DNA of 64,000 nt from positions 1-64,000 of the forward strand of contig DASTWZ010000024.1 in the NCBI GenBank assembly GCA_035765635.1, written 5' to 3'. Under the pieces are notes generated by a model. That model had not been told where the DNA came from and made no database searches. It saw only the letters and a list, made by a program, of their open reading frames with translations. Every line of letters starts with the position of its first letter. Within the stretch, counting starts at the first letter, position 1. Shown one piece after another: positions 1 to 8,322 of the stretch. This stretch comes from EW11 sp035765635. GTDB taxonomy: Bacteria > Verrucomicrobiota > Verrucomicrobiia > Opitutales > Opitutaceae. Position numbers and translations under genes: made by a program.

Positions 1-46
1 CATTCAGTGACTGTGCAGGCGAGACGCCTGCGCTCCACGAGCCGGG
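1..46 (-). repeat. GC-rich dispersed repeat (copy A)
   Basis: Read on the minus strand this segment closely matches the plus strand at about 30546-30592: both have GCTCGTGGAGCGC, then a palindromic GGC..GCC core, then CTGCACAGTC and GAATG. It lies just downstream of ureD and is non-coding. The two copies are in opposite orientation. The left side may be cut by the window edge. Confidence 0.6.
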
Positions 47-74
47 GCAGCCGCGTTCGGAAACGCGGTTGCCC
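45..74 (-). terminator. Hairpin downstream of ureD
   Basis: A 13-bp inverted repeat (45-57 against 62-74, one G:T-type mismatch) with a 4-nt loop lies 36 nt beyond the ureD stop codon. No T-run follows on the minus strand, so it may be an RNA-stabilising hairpin or part of the adjoining repeat instead of a true intrinsic terminator for the urt-ure operon. Confidence 0.4.
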
Positions 75-110
75 GCCGCTTAGTGGCTATAGATTTTATT
101 GCGCACCGCA

Positions 111-935
111 CTACAGCTTCCGTGGATCGGCGGAGAGGTGCGGCATTGACGTGCGCAGCACGTTGCGAACTCCTCGCAAAGTTCGGCGCAGGGCATCGCC
201 ATCTGCCGCGACGATTTTCAAGCTGAACGTCGGCGAACTGCCGCGCAGGCGGCTTACGCCGACTTGAGCCTCGGAGCTTTGCAGGTCGCGCAACGCAGTC
301 TGCCAACTTTCGTCCGCAAGCAGTTTTTCCGAGGTGAAAACGATATTCCCGAAGGCCGCGCCTTCGCCTCGTCCGGCGAGACTGGCGAGTCGGGCGAGTT
401 CAGCGCCGGTTTGGTCAAACCGTTCTTGCAATACCAGCTCCCCGCCGACGCGCACGCGCAATTCGAGGCACAGCCTGCGCCACGAAAAAATCTCTCCGCG
501 TGCGATGCGGCCCGGAAGCAAATAATCCGCGAAGAAAAATTCCGCGCCGGCCGCCGCGTCGATCTCCGTCACCTGATGGAAATCCGAATTCAAATGCGGC
601 ACGAGCGGCTCCGGCCAAACTTCGAGCCAACTCTCGCTCGCGATTGTGAAATGCTGCCGCGAATTCGCCGAGCCGGATTTCATGTGGAAGACGCGCGACG
701 CACTCGGTGTCGTCACAAGCAGCGCCGCGCCGGACGCGACGGCGATCTCCGACTTCAATGTATCCCCTGCGAGGATACCGGCCGTCGGATTCACTACTTG
801 GACAATCAAGGTCGCGCCATCCCAATAGGGTTTGCTCAAGTGAAACGGCGCTTGAAACGCCTGAGCGGCAATGATCGTGCGGTCGTCGGCCCGACGTTCG
901 GCCCGCAAGGCAAGATGGCCGGCAAATTCGCTCAC
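111..935 (-). CDS. ureD: Urease accessory protein UreD
   Basis: UreD is the scaffold that, with UreF and UreG, docks on apo-urease for nickel insertion and lysine carbamylation. The N-terminal half has the family pattern (FHLSKPYWDG, then NPTAGILAGDTL), and the mid-protein VWPEPLVPHLNSDF region matches the family's placement. With a GTG start at 935 the protein has 274 residues, the usual size, and its start overlaps the ureG stop by 4 nt (GTGA), which suggests translational coupling. A GTG at 977 in the same frame would give 288 residues but overlap ureG by 46 nt. It is the last gene of the urt-ure operon. Confidence 0.93.
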   Translation of the reverse strand: MSEFAGHLALRAERRADDRTIIAAQAFQAPFHLSKPYWDGATLIVQVVNPTAGILAGDTLKSEIAVASGAALLVTTPSASRVFHMKSGSANSRQHFTIASESWLEVWPEPLVPHLNSDFHQVTEIDAAAGAEFFFADYLLPGRIARGEIFSWRRLCLELRVRVGGELVLQERFDQTGAELARLASLAGRGEGAAFGNIVFTSEKLLADESWQTALRDLQSSEAQVGVSRLRGSSPTFSLKIVAADGDALRRTLRGVRNVLRTSMPHLSADPRKL

Positions 936-1558
936 GATTTGGATTTCGCGGCGAACAAAACCTGCTCCTCGATCCACGCGATCACCTTGTCGAGATTGTG
1001 CTCTCGCTTGAGATCGCAGAACAAAAACGGCCGCGCGCCGCGCTGAGCTTTCGCGTCTCGCTCCATCACGCCGAGATCGGCGCCGACCAGCGGCGCGAGA
1101 TCGATTTTATTGATGATGAGAAGATCACTGTGACGAATGGCCGGACCACCCTTGCGGGGAATTTTGTCACCTTCCGCAACATCGATCACGTAGATGAACG
1201 CGTCGACCAACTCGGGTGAGAACGTGGCCGAAAGATTGTCGCCCCCGCTCTCGACCAACGTGAGCTGCAACTCCGGAAATGCCGCTTCCATCGCGCGCAC
1301 CGCCTGCTCGTTCATCGTGGTGTCGTCGCGGATCGCAGTGTGAGGACAGCCCCCCGTTTCCACTCCGGCGATACGCTCCGGGGGCAGCGCGCTGTTTCGC
1401 GTGAGAAACTGAGCGTCTTCCATCGTGTAGATGTCATTCGTCACCACGGCCATCGAATAGCGCTCACGCATCTTCTGGCAGAGCCGCAAACAAAGCATGG
1501 TCTTGCCGGACCCCACAGGGCCGCCGATGCCGATACGAGGAGGGCGAGAGTTGGACAT
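932..1558 (-). CDS. ureG: Urease accessory GTPase UreG
   Basis: SIMIBI-class GTPase that powers nickel delivery to urease. Near the N-terminus is the P-loop GGPVGSGKT; further on are the metal-binding CPH motif in GVETGGCPHTAIRDD, the switch-like ESGGDNL, and the guanine-specificity NKID in LLIINKIDLAPLVGA. The ATG at 1558 (MSNSRPPRIG) gives 208 residues, typical for UreG; an upstream in-frame start at 1573 adds five residues that run into the flanking repeat. A long palindromic repeat separates it from ureF, so transcription into ureG and ureD must pass a large hairpin. Confidence 0.97.
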   Translation of the reverse strand: MSNSRPPRIGIGGPVGSGKTMLCLRLCQKMRERYSMAVVTNDIYTMEDAQFLTRNSALPPERIAGVETGGCPHTAIRDDTTMNEQAVRAMEAAFPELQLTLVESGGDNLSATFSPELVDAFIYVIDVAEGDKIPRKGGPAIRHSDLLIINKIDLAPLVGADLGVMERDAKAQRGARPFLFCDLKREHNLDKVIAWIEEQVLFAAKSKS

Positions 1559-1567
1559 ATTATTTAG

Positions 1568-1737
1568 GCCCACGAATCACACGAAGAACACGAAATCGAT
1601 CCACGGAATTTTTTCCCACGGAAGACACGGACCACACGGAAACAAATTCTCAGTCCGAATTCTTCTTTTCCGTGTTGTCCGTGTTTTCCGTGGGAAAATG
1701 GTTCGTTCATTTCGTGTTCTTCGTGTGATTCGTGGGC
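1568..1737. repeat. CACGAA long-palindrome element, copy 1
   Basis: The outer arms 1568-1596 and 1709-1737 are perfect 29-nt inverted repeats beginning GCCCACGAATCACACGAAG. Inside are imperfect inner arms of the CCCACGGAAGACACGGA type against their complement. The transcript would fold into one hairpin of about 170 nt. It lies between ureF and ureG inside the operon. Confidence 0.9.
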
Positions 1738-1755
1738 TATCGATTCTCGGAAACG

Positions 1756-2481
1756 TCATGAGATAAACAGCCGGGCCTCGGCGCGCTCGTGGCGCGCGGC
1801 GGCGATGTCGAGCCAGGGGTTGAACCAGCCGATTTCAGTCAATGCGACGTTTTGTGCAGCAGAGATCGTTTTGGTGGCGTGGCTCATCGCTTCGGTTAGA
1901 AGTGATTGCGAGCCGTTTTGTCCGATACGCAAAAGCTTCATCGCGGCCGCGAGCAAGGTGCTCACCGCAGAATAAAACATCGAAGCCAAGATCGCGTCTC
2001 GCGGCATGCCGATCACGTGACCTTCCAAGGCGCACGAGACCGCCGATGAGTACGGCCAGCCTTCCCTCTGCGAGCGCTCCAAATATTCACGAGCCAATTC
2101 ACTCTTATGCAGCGAAGCGCAGAGTTCGGCCCGCTGCCGGCCGATATTCTCGGAGGCCACACGAGCTTCGCGCGACGACTTGATTGCCGCGGAAAGCAGG
2201 CTCACCTCGCCGACGAGGTCCCAATTTTGTTCCGCAAACCCGCGCGAGGCATGGCACGCCAGCGGCATCTCGTTTCTCGCGAGCGCTGGTATCAACGAAG
2301 CGAATACATACTCGCGCAGCGTTTCCCGATCACGCACGACACCTTGCTCGACCAAACCTTCCAGCCCGAACGAATGGGCATAAGCCCCCGTCGGATAAAA
2401 CGAATCATTGAGCTGCAACGCGCGCGCAAACCACGCGACGTTCGAAGCAAAAGCCTTTTCGCTCAGACGGTCGTCGCTCAT
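1756..2481 (-). CDS. ureF: Urease accessory protein UreF
   Basis: All-helical accessory protein that bridges UreD and UreG and gates GTP hydrolysis during nickel insertion. Diagnostic pieces are LNDSFYPTGAYAHSFGLE near residues 24-41 (the family's D-S-x-(F/L)-P-x-G-x-x-x-H-S-x-G-L-E), the repeated helical mid-region, and GWFNPWLDIAAARHE near the C-terminus, where UreF proteins typically have SxxxP-DIA-x-x-H. At 241 residues it is of normal length. Its start lies 6 nt beyond the ureE stop. Confidence 0.95.
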   Translation of the reverse strand: MSDDRLSEKAFASNVAWFARALQLNDSFYPTGAYAHSFGLEGLVEQGVVRDRETLREYVFASLIPALARNEMPLACHASRGFAEQNWDLVGEVSLLSAAIKSSREARVASENIGRQRAELCASLHKSELAREYLERSQREGWPYSSAVSCALEGHVIGMPRDAILASMFYSAVSTLLAAAMKLLRIGQNGSQSLLTEAMSHATKTISAAQNVALTEIGWFNPWLDIAAARHERAEARLFIS

Positions 2482-2487
2482 GGCGCT

Positions 2488-2955
2488 TCAATGTCGATGA
2501 CTTGAACCCAGCTCCTGGGCGGCGTTGACGGCGTCACCACGGACAAAGCGTCCCGGCCGGAACACACCCATCACCGTGTTGTACGGGACGCGAAGTCGTT
2601 CCAGCAGTTGTCTCGCTGCCGGATCATCCGGAGTCAGCAGACGATCCGCGTCTGCCGACAATTCGAGATGCAGATTCCCAATTGCCCATCCAATTCCCGC
2701 GGCAGCCGATGGCGTAATCGCGAGTGAAATTTCCAGCAAACTTTCCGGCTCTTGCGCAATGCGGTACTGCGCCTCCTCCGTTTCCCAAACGAAGGCATCC
2801 GGCTTCAGCGGTGTTTCGAGTTCGAAGCCAAACTCAACCCCATCCGCGGCCTTACCTCGCCAGCGCCGCTTCGCTAGGCGCAGCCGATCCACCGCGATGG
2901 CGACGATCGGCAAATCCGTTCGCGGATTGGAAAGCGGGGCCGCAACAAGGTGCAC
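2488..2955 (-). CDS. ureE: Urease accessory nickel chaperone UreE
   Basis: UreE supplies Ni(II) to the UreD-F-G complex. The N-terminal half (VAIAVDRLRLAKRRWRGKAA, GVEFGFELE) matches the peptide-binding domain. The metallochaperone half contains GIGWAIGNLHLELS and LERLRVPYNTVMGVFRP, equivalent to the family's G-x-x-x-GNxHxP and L-x-x-x-G-x-x-V segments. The C-terminal tail is short and only weakly His-rich (SSHRH), unlike the long His tail of Klebsiella UreE, so Ni storage capacity is probably low. It begins with GTG, 3 nt after ureC. Confidence 0.9.
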   Translation of the reverse strand: MHLVAAPLSNPRTDLPIVAIAVDRLRLAKRRWRGKAADGVEFGFELETPLKPDAFVWETEEAQYRIAQEPESLLEISLAITPSAAAGIGWAIGNLHLELSADADRLLTPDDPAARQLLERLRVPYNTVMGVFRPGRFVRGDAVNAAQELGSSHRH

Positions 2956-2958
2956 GTA

Positions 2959-4725
2959 TCAAAAAAGGAAATACCGCTGCGCCAGAGGCAACACTTTCGC
3001 CGGTTCGCAGGTGAGGACTTCACCGTCCGCTTTCACGGTGTACGTCTCCGGATCGACTTCGATCTTCGGCAACGCGTCGTTCAAGACCATGTCCCGCTTC
3101 CCGATCTTTCGCGTTGCCTTCACCGCCTCCAGACGACGTCGCAAACCTAACGTCTGAACTTCGCCATGATCGAGCGAGGCCTGGCTGACGAAGGTCAGAT
3201 TGGTTGCCCCAAGCGCGCGCCCCGCTGCGCCAAACTGCGGGCGATAAAAGGTGGGCTGCGGCGTGGGGATCGAAGCGTTGGGATCTCCCATGTTCGCCCA
3301 CGCGATGAACCCACCTTTCAACACCAATTCCGGCTTTGCCCCAAAGAGCGCTGGTTTGAACACCACGATGTCGGCGATTTTGCCGACTTCCAATGAACCC
3401 ACCACATGGCTGATGCCGTGAGCAATGGCGGGATTGATCGTGTACTTCGCCAGATAACGCAGAGCGCGAAAATTGTCCGCCGCAGGATGACTCGCATGCG
3501 TCATCGCGCCGAACTGCACCTTCATCTTGTGCGCCGTTTGCCACGTGCGAATGATGACTTCGCCGATGCGGCCCATCGCCTGGCTGTCGCTCGACATCAT
3601 CGAAATAGCGCCGAGGTCGTGCAGCCGGTCTTCCGCTGCAATCGTTTCTGGGCGAATCCGTGACTCCGCAAACGCGACATCTTCCGGAATTTTCGAATCC
3701 AGATGATGGCAGACCATCAACATATCGAGATGCTCGTCGATCGTGTTGACGGTAAACGGCCGGGTCGGATTCGTCGACGACGGCAGAACGTTTGCCTCCC
3801 CACACACGCGAATGATGTCCGGCGCATGTCCGCCGCCAGCGCCCTCCGAATGAAAAGTATGAATCGTGCGCCCCTTGAAAGCCTTGATCGTCTCCTCGAC
3901 AAATCCCGCCTCGTTCAACGTGTCGGTATGAATCGCGACTTGGACGTCCATTTCGTCCGCGACTCCAAGACACGTATCGATCGCTGCGGGCGTCGTCCCC
4001 CAATCTTCGTGCAATTTGAGTCCGATCGCGCCGGCTCGCACTTGATCGCGCAAAGGAGCCGCAGTCGCGCAATTTCCCTTTCCCAAGAATCCGAGATTCA
4101 TCGGATAAGCTTCGGCGGCCTCGAGCATGCGATGAATATTCCACGCACCAGGTGTGCAGGTCGTGGCGAACGTCCCCGTGGCCGGCCCGGTGCCGCCACC
4201 CAGCATCGTCGTGATCCCGCTGGAAATCGCTTCATCGATCTGCTGCGGACAAATGAAATGAATGTGGGAATCGATCCCGCCTGCGGTGACAATGCAGCCT
4301 TCTCCGGCCAGCACTTCAGTGCAGGCGCCGACAATCATCGGGTTCTTTTTTCCCGTGTGCGGATCGACGAAAGCCGAACCCAGTCCGCTCTGAATGCCAG
4401 GATTTCCTCCGTGACCGATGCCGACAATGACGCCGTGCTTGATTCCGATGTCGGCTTTGATCACGCCGAGGATCGGATCGAGAATGAGCGCATTCGTGAT
4501 GATCAAATCAAGCGACTCAGCGTCCGTCGCCGTGGGCGACTGCCCCATTCCATCCCGAATCACCTTGCCGCCGCCGAATTTGATCTCGTTGCCGTAGCCG
4601 CCGCCTTCCGCGATCAGGTCGCGCTCCACTTGGACGATGATTTCCGTATCAGCTAACCGAATACGATCGCCCACGGTCGGGCCAAACATCTCGGCATATT
4701 GGCGGCGGCTAAGCTTCAGGGGCAT
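2959..4725 (-). CDS. ureC: Urease subunit alpha (catalytic)
   Basis: The catalytic subunit hydrolyses urea to ammonia and carbamate in the cytoplasm. All di-nickel ligands are visible: His154 and His156 (SHIHFICPQQ), the lysine to be carbamylated, Lys237 (GAIGLKLHEDWG), His266, His292 and Asp380. The flap cysteine and catalytic histidine are Cys339/His340 (MVCHHLDSKIPEDVAFAESR). Numbering is offset by +20 from the Klebsiella enzyme. At 588 residues it is slightly longer than the usual 567-570, the extra residues being spread through loops. It sits between ureB and ureE and should be active. Confidence 0.99.
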   Translation of the reverse strand: MPLKLSRRQYAEMFGPTVGDRIRLADTEIIVQVERDLIAEGGGYGNEIKFGGGKVIRDGMGQSPTATDAESLDLIITNALILDPILGVIKADIGIKHGVIVGIGHGGNPGIQSGLGSAFVDPHTGKKNPMIVGACTEVLAGEGCIVTAGGIDSHIHFICPQQIDEAISSGITTMLGGGTGPATGTFATTCTPGAWNIHRMLEAAEAYPMNLGFLGKGNCATAAPLRDQVRAGAIGLKLHEDWGTTPAAIDTCLGVADEMDVQVAIHTDTLNEAGFVEETIKAFKGRTIHTFHSEGAGGGHAPDIIRVCGEANVLPSSTNPTRPFTVNTIDEHLDMLMVCHHLDSKIPEDVAFAESRIRPETIAAEDRLHDLGAISMMSSDSQAMGRIGEVIIRTWQTAHKMKVQFGAMTHASHPAADNFRALRYLAKYTINPAIAHGISHVVGSLEVGKIADIVVFKPALFGAKPELVLKGGFIAWANMGDPNASIPTPQPTFYRPQFGAAGRALGATNLTFVSQASLDHGEVQTLGLRRRLEAVKATRKIGKRDMVLNDALPKIEVDPETYTVKADGEVLTCEPAKVLPLAQRYFLF

Positions 4726-4765
4726 GGCAATTCAGGACGTTCAGTTAAGTTTCTCGAAGGTTCGT

Positions 4766-5077
4766 TCAGAGTTTCCCCTGAATTTTCCCATTCAACCCAA
4801 ACACCTCGCGTTCGCCCGCCAAGGCCACGAGTTCCACGCGCTTCTTGTCTCCCGCCTCGAAACGCACCGCGGTGCCTGCAGGAATATTCAATCGGAATCC
4901 ACGGGTCGCCGCGCGATCGAAGCGAAGAGCTTCGTTCGTTTCGAAAAAATGGAAGTGCGAGCCGACCTGAATCGGGCGATCCCCTGTATTGGAAACGTCG
5001 ATACTTAAAAGTTTCAGCCCGACATTCGCGTCGAGCTGAGCCGAATCGCTGGCTGGAAAAATCTCACCGGGAATCAT
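4766..5077 (-). CDS. ureB: Urease subunit beta
   Basis: Small structural subunit of the (alpha-beta-gamma)3 urease. The sequence opens MIPGEIFP, has VSNTGDRPIQVGSHFHFFE in the middle and RFDRAATRGFRLNIPAGTAVRFE after it, all family hallmarks. At 103 residues it is a separate beta subunit, as in most bacteria, and not fused to gamma as in Helicobacter. It lies 27 nt after ureA and 40 nt before ureC. Confidence 0.98.
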   Translation of the reverse strand: MIPGEIFPASDSAQLDANVGLKLLSIDVSNTGDRPIQVGSHFHFFETNEALRFDRAATRGFRLNIPAGTAVRFEAGDKKRVELVALAGEREVFGLNGKIQGKL

Positions 5078-5104
5078 GGTGGCGCCTCGAGTTTTGGAAC
5101 CAAT

Positions 5105-5407
5105 TTAGCGAATGGGATGATGCACCGTCACAAGCTTGGTGCCGTCGGGAAACGTGGCTTCGACCTGCACATCGTGGATCATTTCTGGCACGCCTTCCAT
5201 CACGTCGGCGGCTTTAAGAATCGTCGTTCCAAAGCTCATCAGCTCCGCGACAGATTTTCCATCACGCGCCCCCTCGATGATCTCGTAAGTGATGATGGCC
5301 ACGGCTTCGGGATAGTTGAGCTTGAGTCCTCGGGCCTGGCGTCGCCGGGCGAGATCGGCCGCGGTGACGATCATGAGTTTTTCGCGTTCGCGCGGGGTAA
5401 GATGCAT
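5105..5407 (-). CDS. ureA: Urease subunit gamma
   Basis: Gamma subunit of urease, 100 residues from the ATG at 5407 (MHLTPREREKLMI), the typical family N-terminus and length. Further landmarks are ARRRQARGLKLNYPEAVAII, the helical EGARDGKSVAELM and the C-terminal TFPDGTKLVTVHHPI. An in-frame upstream extension to 5521 overlaps urtE and is not used. It starts only 2 nt after the urtE stop, so importer and enzyme genes are physically coupled. Confidence 0.98.
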   Translation of the reverse strand: MHLTPREREKLMIVTAADLARRRQARGLKLNYPEAVAIITYEIIEGARDGKSVAELMSFGTTILKAADVMEGVPEMIHDVQVEATFPDGTKLVTVHHPIR

Positions 5408-5409
5408 AC

Positions 5410-6360
5410 CTAAACTTGAAGATGCTTTTTCACCACCTCGTCGGTCAACGAAGCAATTGGCCCGGAGGCCACGACAGCGCCCCGGTCCATCGCGTAAAAC
5501 CGGTCGGCCACTTCGCGGCAAAAGTCCACGAATTGCTCGACGAGAAGAATTGCCAGTGATCCGTCGCCTTTGAGTTTCTTCAACGCGTGTCCGATGGGCT
5601 CGACGATTTCCGGACGCTCATTTTTCGTGCGCACCGCGCCAAGCAGATCAGCCACCTCCGACATGCGCTCGCTGCTGGGTCCATCGTTGCGCAGTGCAGC
5701 GATACAGTGTTCGACCTCGTGTAGGTCTTTATCGGATACACCTTGGGCGCGAAGTTTTTCGATCATCTGATCGACTTCTTCGACGAGGTAGCGACGCGGA
5801 CCTTCGCTCTTCAACTTTTTCAATGTGTCGCCGATCTGGTCGATGATCGACGGCTGAATGCCTTCGGTCGGCTCGTCGAGAATGAGCAACTTTGGGTCGG
5901 TCAACAGCGCCCTGCCGATCGCGAGCTGCTGCTGTTGCCCGCCCGAAAGCACGCCGCCCTTTCGGCTCAGCATTTGTTTCAACACTGGAAACAGTTCGTA
6001 GACGCGCTCGAGGGCATTGCGGGCATCGGCGCCCTTTCGGCCATGGACGACGAGACCGACGTGCAGATTCTCCTCAACCGTCATGTGCGGGAAAATATCG
6101 CGACCCTGCGGGACATAGCCGATTCCGGCGCGCGCACGTTGGTCGGCGCTGAACTTGTTGATTCGCTCCCCATTGAAGGTGATCGCGCCGGCACGCACGG
6201 GCAGCATTCCGGTGATTGATTTCAACGTCGTCGTCTTGCCCACGCCGTTTCGGCCCATGAGCGCGACGACCTCTCCGGGATTAACTTCGATTTGGACACC
6301 GCGCAAAATTCGCGATCCTGCGATGTCAGTTTCGACCGATGAAAGTTGGAGAAGAGGCAT
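5410..6360 (-). CDS. urtE: Urea ABC transporter ATPase UrtE, with unusual insertion
   Basis: One of the two ATPases of the urea importer. Walker A (GRNGVGKTT, about residues 36-44), signature LSGGQQQQ (138-145) and Walker B LLILDEP (158-164) followed by TEGIQPS are typical. It has 316 residues where UrtE usually has about 230-240. The excess lies between the D-loop and the H-loop region (LLVEQ, about 272-276). The segment IIDQIGDTLKKLKS (172-185) recurs imperfectly as IVEPIGHALKKLKG (252-265), bracketing roughly 66 charged, helical residues. The frame is intact and the C-terminus is normal, so the protein is probably functional. Confidence 0.95.
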   Translation of the reverse strand: MPLLQLSSVETDIAGSRILRGVQIEVNPGEVVALMGRNGVGKTTTLKSITGMLPVRAGAITFNGERINKFSADQRARAGIGYVPQGRDIFPHMTVEENLHVGLVVHGRKGADARNALERVYELFPVLKQMLSRKGGVLSGGQQQQLAIGRALLTDPKLLILDEPTEGIQPSIIDQIGDTLKKLKSEGPRRYLVEEVDQMIEKLRAQGVSDKDLHEVEHCIAALRNDGPSSERMSEVADLLGAVRTKNERPEIVEPIGHALKKLKGDGSLAILLVEQFVDFCREVADRFYAMDRGAVVASGPIASLTDEVVKKHLQV

Positions 6361-6371
6361 GCGAAAATGTT

Positions 6372-7133
6372 CTACCGTCCTTTGCCGCGACCCAGATACA
6401 CCTCGCGCACCTTTGGATTGCTCTGCACGTCATCGAACTTTCCTTCGCACAAAACGGTGCCCTGATGCAGCACGGTGACTTGTCCGTCGCGCGCGATCTG
6501 ACGCACGAAAGTCATGTCGTGTTCAACGACGATCAGGCTGTGCTTTCCGGCGAGGGAGAGCAGCAGTTCGCCGGTGCGATGCGTTTCCTCGTCGGTCATG
6601 CCCGCGGCCGGTTCATCGACCAAAAGAAGCTTCGGATCCTGTGCGAGCAGCATGCCGATCTCGAGCCATTGCTTCTCGCCGTGTGAGAGCTGAACCGCCT
6701 TCCATTCCCGTTTGGCTTCGAGGCGAATCAGTTTCAACACGTCGTCGATGCGATCGCGATCGGAGGACGAAATGCGTCCGAAGATTGATGAGAAAACCCC
6801 GCGCGGACCTTTCAACGAGAGATACAGATTTTCCCACACCGTGTGCTGCGCGTAGACGCTGGGAGTTTGAAATTTTCGGCCGACGCCAAGGCGGTTGATT
6901 TCATACTCGTTCATCTCGGTGAGATCGTCCTCCAGTCCGAAGACGATGCGCCCCTTGTCCGGTTGGGCGCGGCCGCTGATCAAATCGAAAAACGTCGATT
7001 TGCCCGCGCCGTTCGGACCGATGACGGTGCGGAGTTCTCCTTCGAAAAGATAGAACGTGAGATCGGAAATCGCCTTAAAGCCATCGTAGGTCTTCGAGAC
7101 GTCTTCCACCGTGAGGAGCAGATTCTTCGACAT
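6372..7133 (-). CDS. urtD: Urea ABC transporter ATPase UrtD
   Basis: Second ATPase of the urea importer (LivG-like). It has Walker A GPNGAGKST near residue 39, GRKFQTPSVYAQHTVWENL (the family's Q-loop stretch with F-Q-x-P-x-V), signature LSHGEKQWLEIGMLL, Walker B LLLVDEPAAGMTDEE and the H-loop VVEHDM. SHGEKQWLEI and AAGMTDEET are characteristic of UrtD compared with general amino-acid transporters. It has 253 residues, a normal size, and lies 4 nt from urtC and 11 nt from urtE. Confidence 0.97.
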   Translation of the reverse strand: MSKNLLLTVEDVSKTYDGFKAISDLTFYLFEGELRTVIGPNGAGKSTFFDLISGRAQPDKGRIVFGLEDDLTEMNEYEINRLGVGRKFQTPSVYAQHTVWENLYLSLKGPRGVFSSIFGRISSSDRDRIDDVLKLIRLEAKREWKAVQLSHGEKQWLEIGMLLAQDPKLLLVDEPAAGMTDEETHRTGELLLSLAGKHSLIVVEHDMTFVRQIARDGQVTVLHQGTVLCEGKFDDVQSNPKVREVYLGRGKGR

Positions 7134-7137
7134 CGTC

Positions 7138-8289
7138 TTAGGAGCTGGTTGCTGTCTTCGCCTTCAACATATCGTCCGAAGTTGAGCCACGGCTGGACGC
7201 ATCCGTTTTCTTCTTACGCAACGCGGCGAGCTTCCCAGGAATGCTGACGATGCCGCCTGGCAGAAAGAGCACTACGATGATGAACAACAGCCCCATGATG
7301 ATCAGCCACAGGTCGGGAAACGCGCGTGTCGCCCAGCTTTTCAACGCGTTGACAAAAATCGCGCCGATGATCGGCCCGATCAAGGTGCCCCGTCCTCCGA
7401 CAGCCACCCAGACCACGGCCTCGAGTGATTTCTCCGGCGTCATTTCGCTCGGATTGATAATCCCGACCTGCGGAACGTAGAGCGCTCCACCGATGCTCGC
7501 GACGACCGAGCACAGGATAAAAATGAACAGCTTGTAGTGCGCCGACGCATAGCCGCTGAACAGAACGCGATTTTCGCCGTCGCGAATCGCGCGCTGCACC
7601 AAGCCGAACTTCGTCGTGCTCAGCCAGCGATAACCGAGGTAGACCAGCAGAAGCGTGATGCTCGTCGCGATGAACAATCCCCGCTGTGTCGAAGGTTCGG
7701 TCAGATGATAGCCGAGGATCCGTTTGAAATCCGTGAAACCATTGTTTCCGCCCATCAGCATGTCGTTCCGGAAAAACATCAGCGCCGCGCCGTAGGTGAG
7801 AGCCTGCGTGAGAATCGAAAAATAGACACCCTTGATGCGCGACCGGAACGCGAGAAAACCAAAAACGTAGGCGAGCAATCCCGGGACGAACAACACCATG
7901 AACACCGAAAACGAAAACGAGTAGAACGGCCGCCAAAACGAAGGAAGGGAGGTGTACCCAAGGAACACCATGAAGTCCGGCAGGAGATTTGGATTTTTCC
8001 CGGCCTGCGCGTAGACGCCAAGATCGCCGATCATCAACATCAGATGCATGCCGATCATGTATCCGCCCAAGCTGAAGAAGAGCGCCTGGCCTAAACTGAG
8101 CAGACCGGTGTAGCCCCACAGCACGTCGATGGAGATCGCGAGCAGCGCGTAGCAAAGATATTTGCCCCAGAGATTGATCGTGAAATTGCTCACCACCCCA
8201 TGCGCGTTGAGCAGCGGGAGAAGGACGATCAGCAGCACCGCCAAAACGGCGACGATCGAAACTTCGATTGGCTTATTCTTTCGTGTCAT
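7138..8289 (-). CDS. urtC: Urea ABC transporter permease UrtC
   Basis: Inner-membrane permease of the LivM family, 383 residues with about ten hydrophobic segments. WGYTGLLSLGQALFFSLGGY near residues 58-77 and the late VGGRGTLIGPIIGA match UrtC. It pairs with UrtB to form the translocation pore. The ATG lies inside a decayed half copy of the CACGAA repeat, so residues 1-6 (MTRKNK) are repeat-derived. The Lys-rich tail after GKLAALRKKKTD is longer than usual. Confidence 0.96.
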   Translation of the reverse strand: MTRKNKPIEVSIVAVLAVLLIVLLPLLNAHGVVSNFTINLWGKYLCYALLAISIDVLWGYTGLLSLGQALFFSLGGYMIGMHLMLMIGDLGVYAQAGKNPNLLPDFMVFLGYTSLPSFWRPFYSFSFSVFMVLFVPGLLAYVFGFLAFRSRIKGVYFSILTQALTYGAALMFFRNDMLMGGNNGFTDFKRILGYHLTEPSTQRGLFIATSITLLLVYLGYRWLSTTKFGLVQRAIRDGENRVLFSGYASAHYKLFIFILCSVVASIGGALYVPQVGIINPSEMTPEKSLEAVVWVAVGGRGTLIGPIIGAIFVNALKSWATRAFPDLWLIIMGLLFIIVVLFLPGGIVSIPGKLAALRKKKTDASSRGSTSDDMLKAKTATSS

Positions 8290-8312
8290 TCGAGTGATTC
8301 GTGGGCCGTAAA
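8281..8312. repeat. Half copy of the CACGAA repeat at the urtC start
   Basis: On the minus strand the run CCCACGAATCACTCGAATG then ACACGAAAG matches an outer arm of the 140-240 bp palindromes with a few substitutions. The start codon of urtC is the ATG inside it. No partner arm is present, so this looks like a decayed or partial element in the 33-bp urtB-urtC gap. Confidence 0.7.
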
Positions 8313-8322
8313 TTCGGGTCGA

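Noticed and set aside
1568..1737. CRISPR-like array from repeated CACGAA words
   Set aside because: The words are arms of a palindrome with no regular unique spacers, and no cas gene is present.
3703..4656. 317-codon open frame opposite ureC
   Set aside because: It lies entirely inside the catalytic urease gene and shows no recognisable family.
5410..6360. Frameshift or assembly error explaining the long UrtE
   Set aside because: The reading frame is open throughout, normal motifs flank both sides and the C-terminus is typical, so a real insertion is simpler. Raw reads would be needed to be sure.
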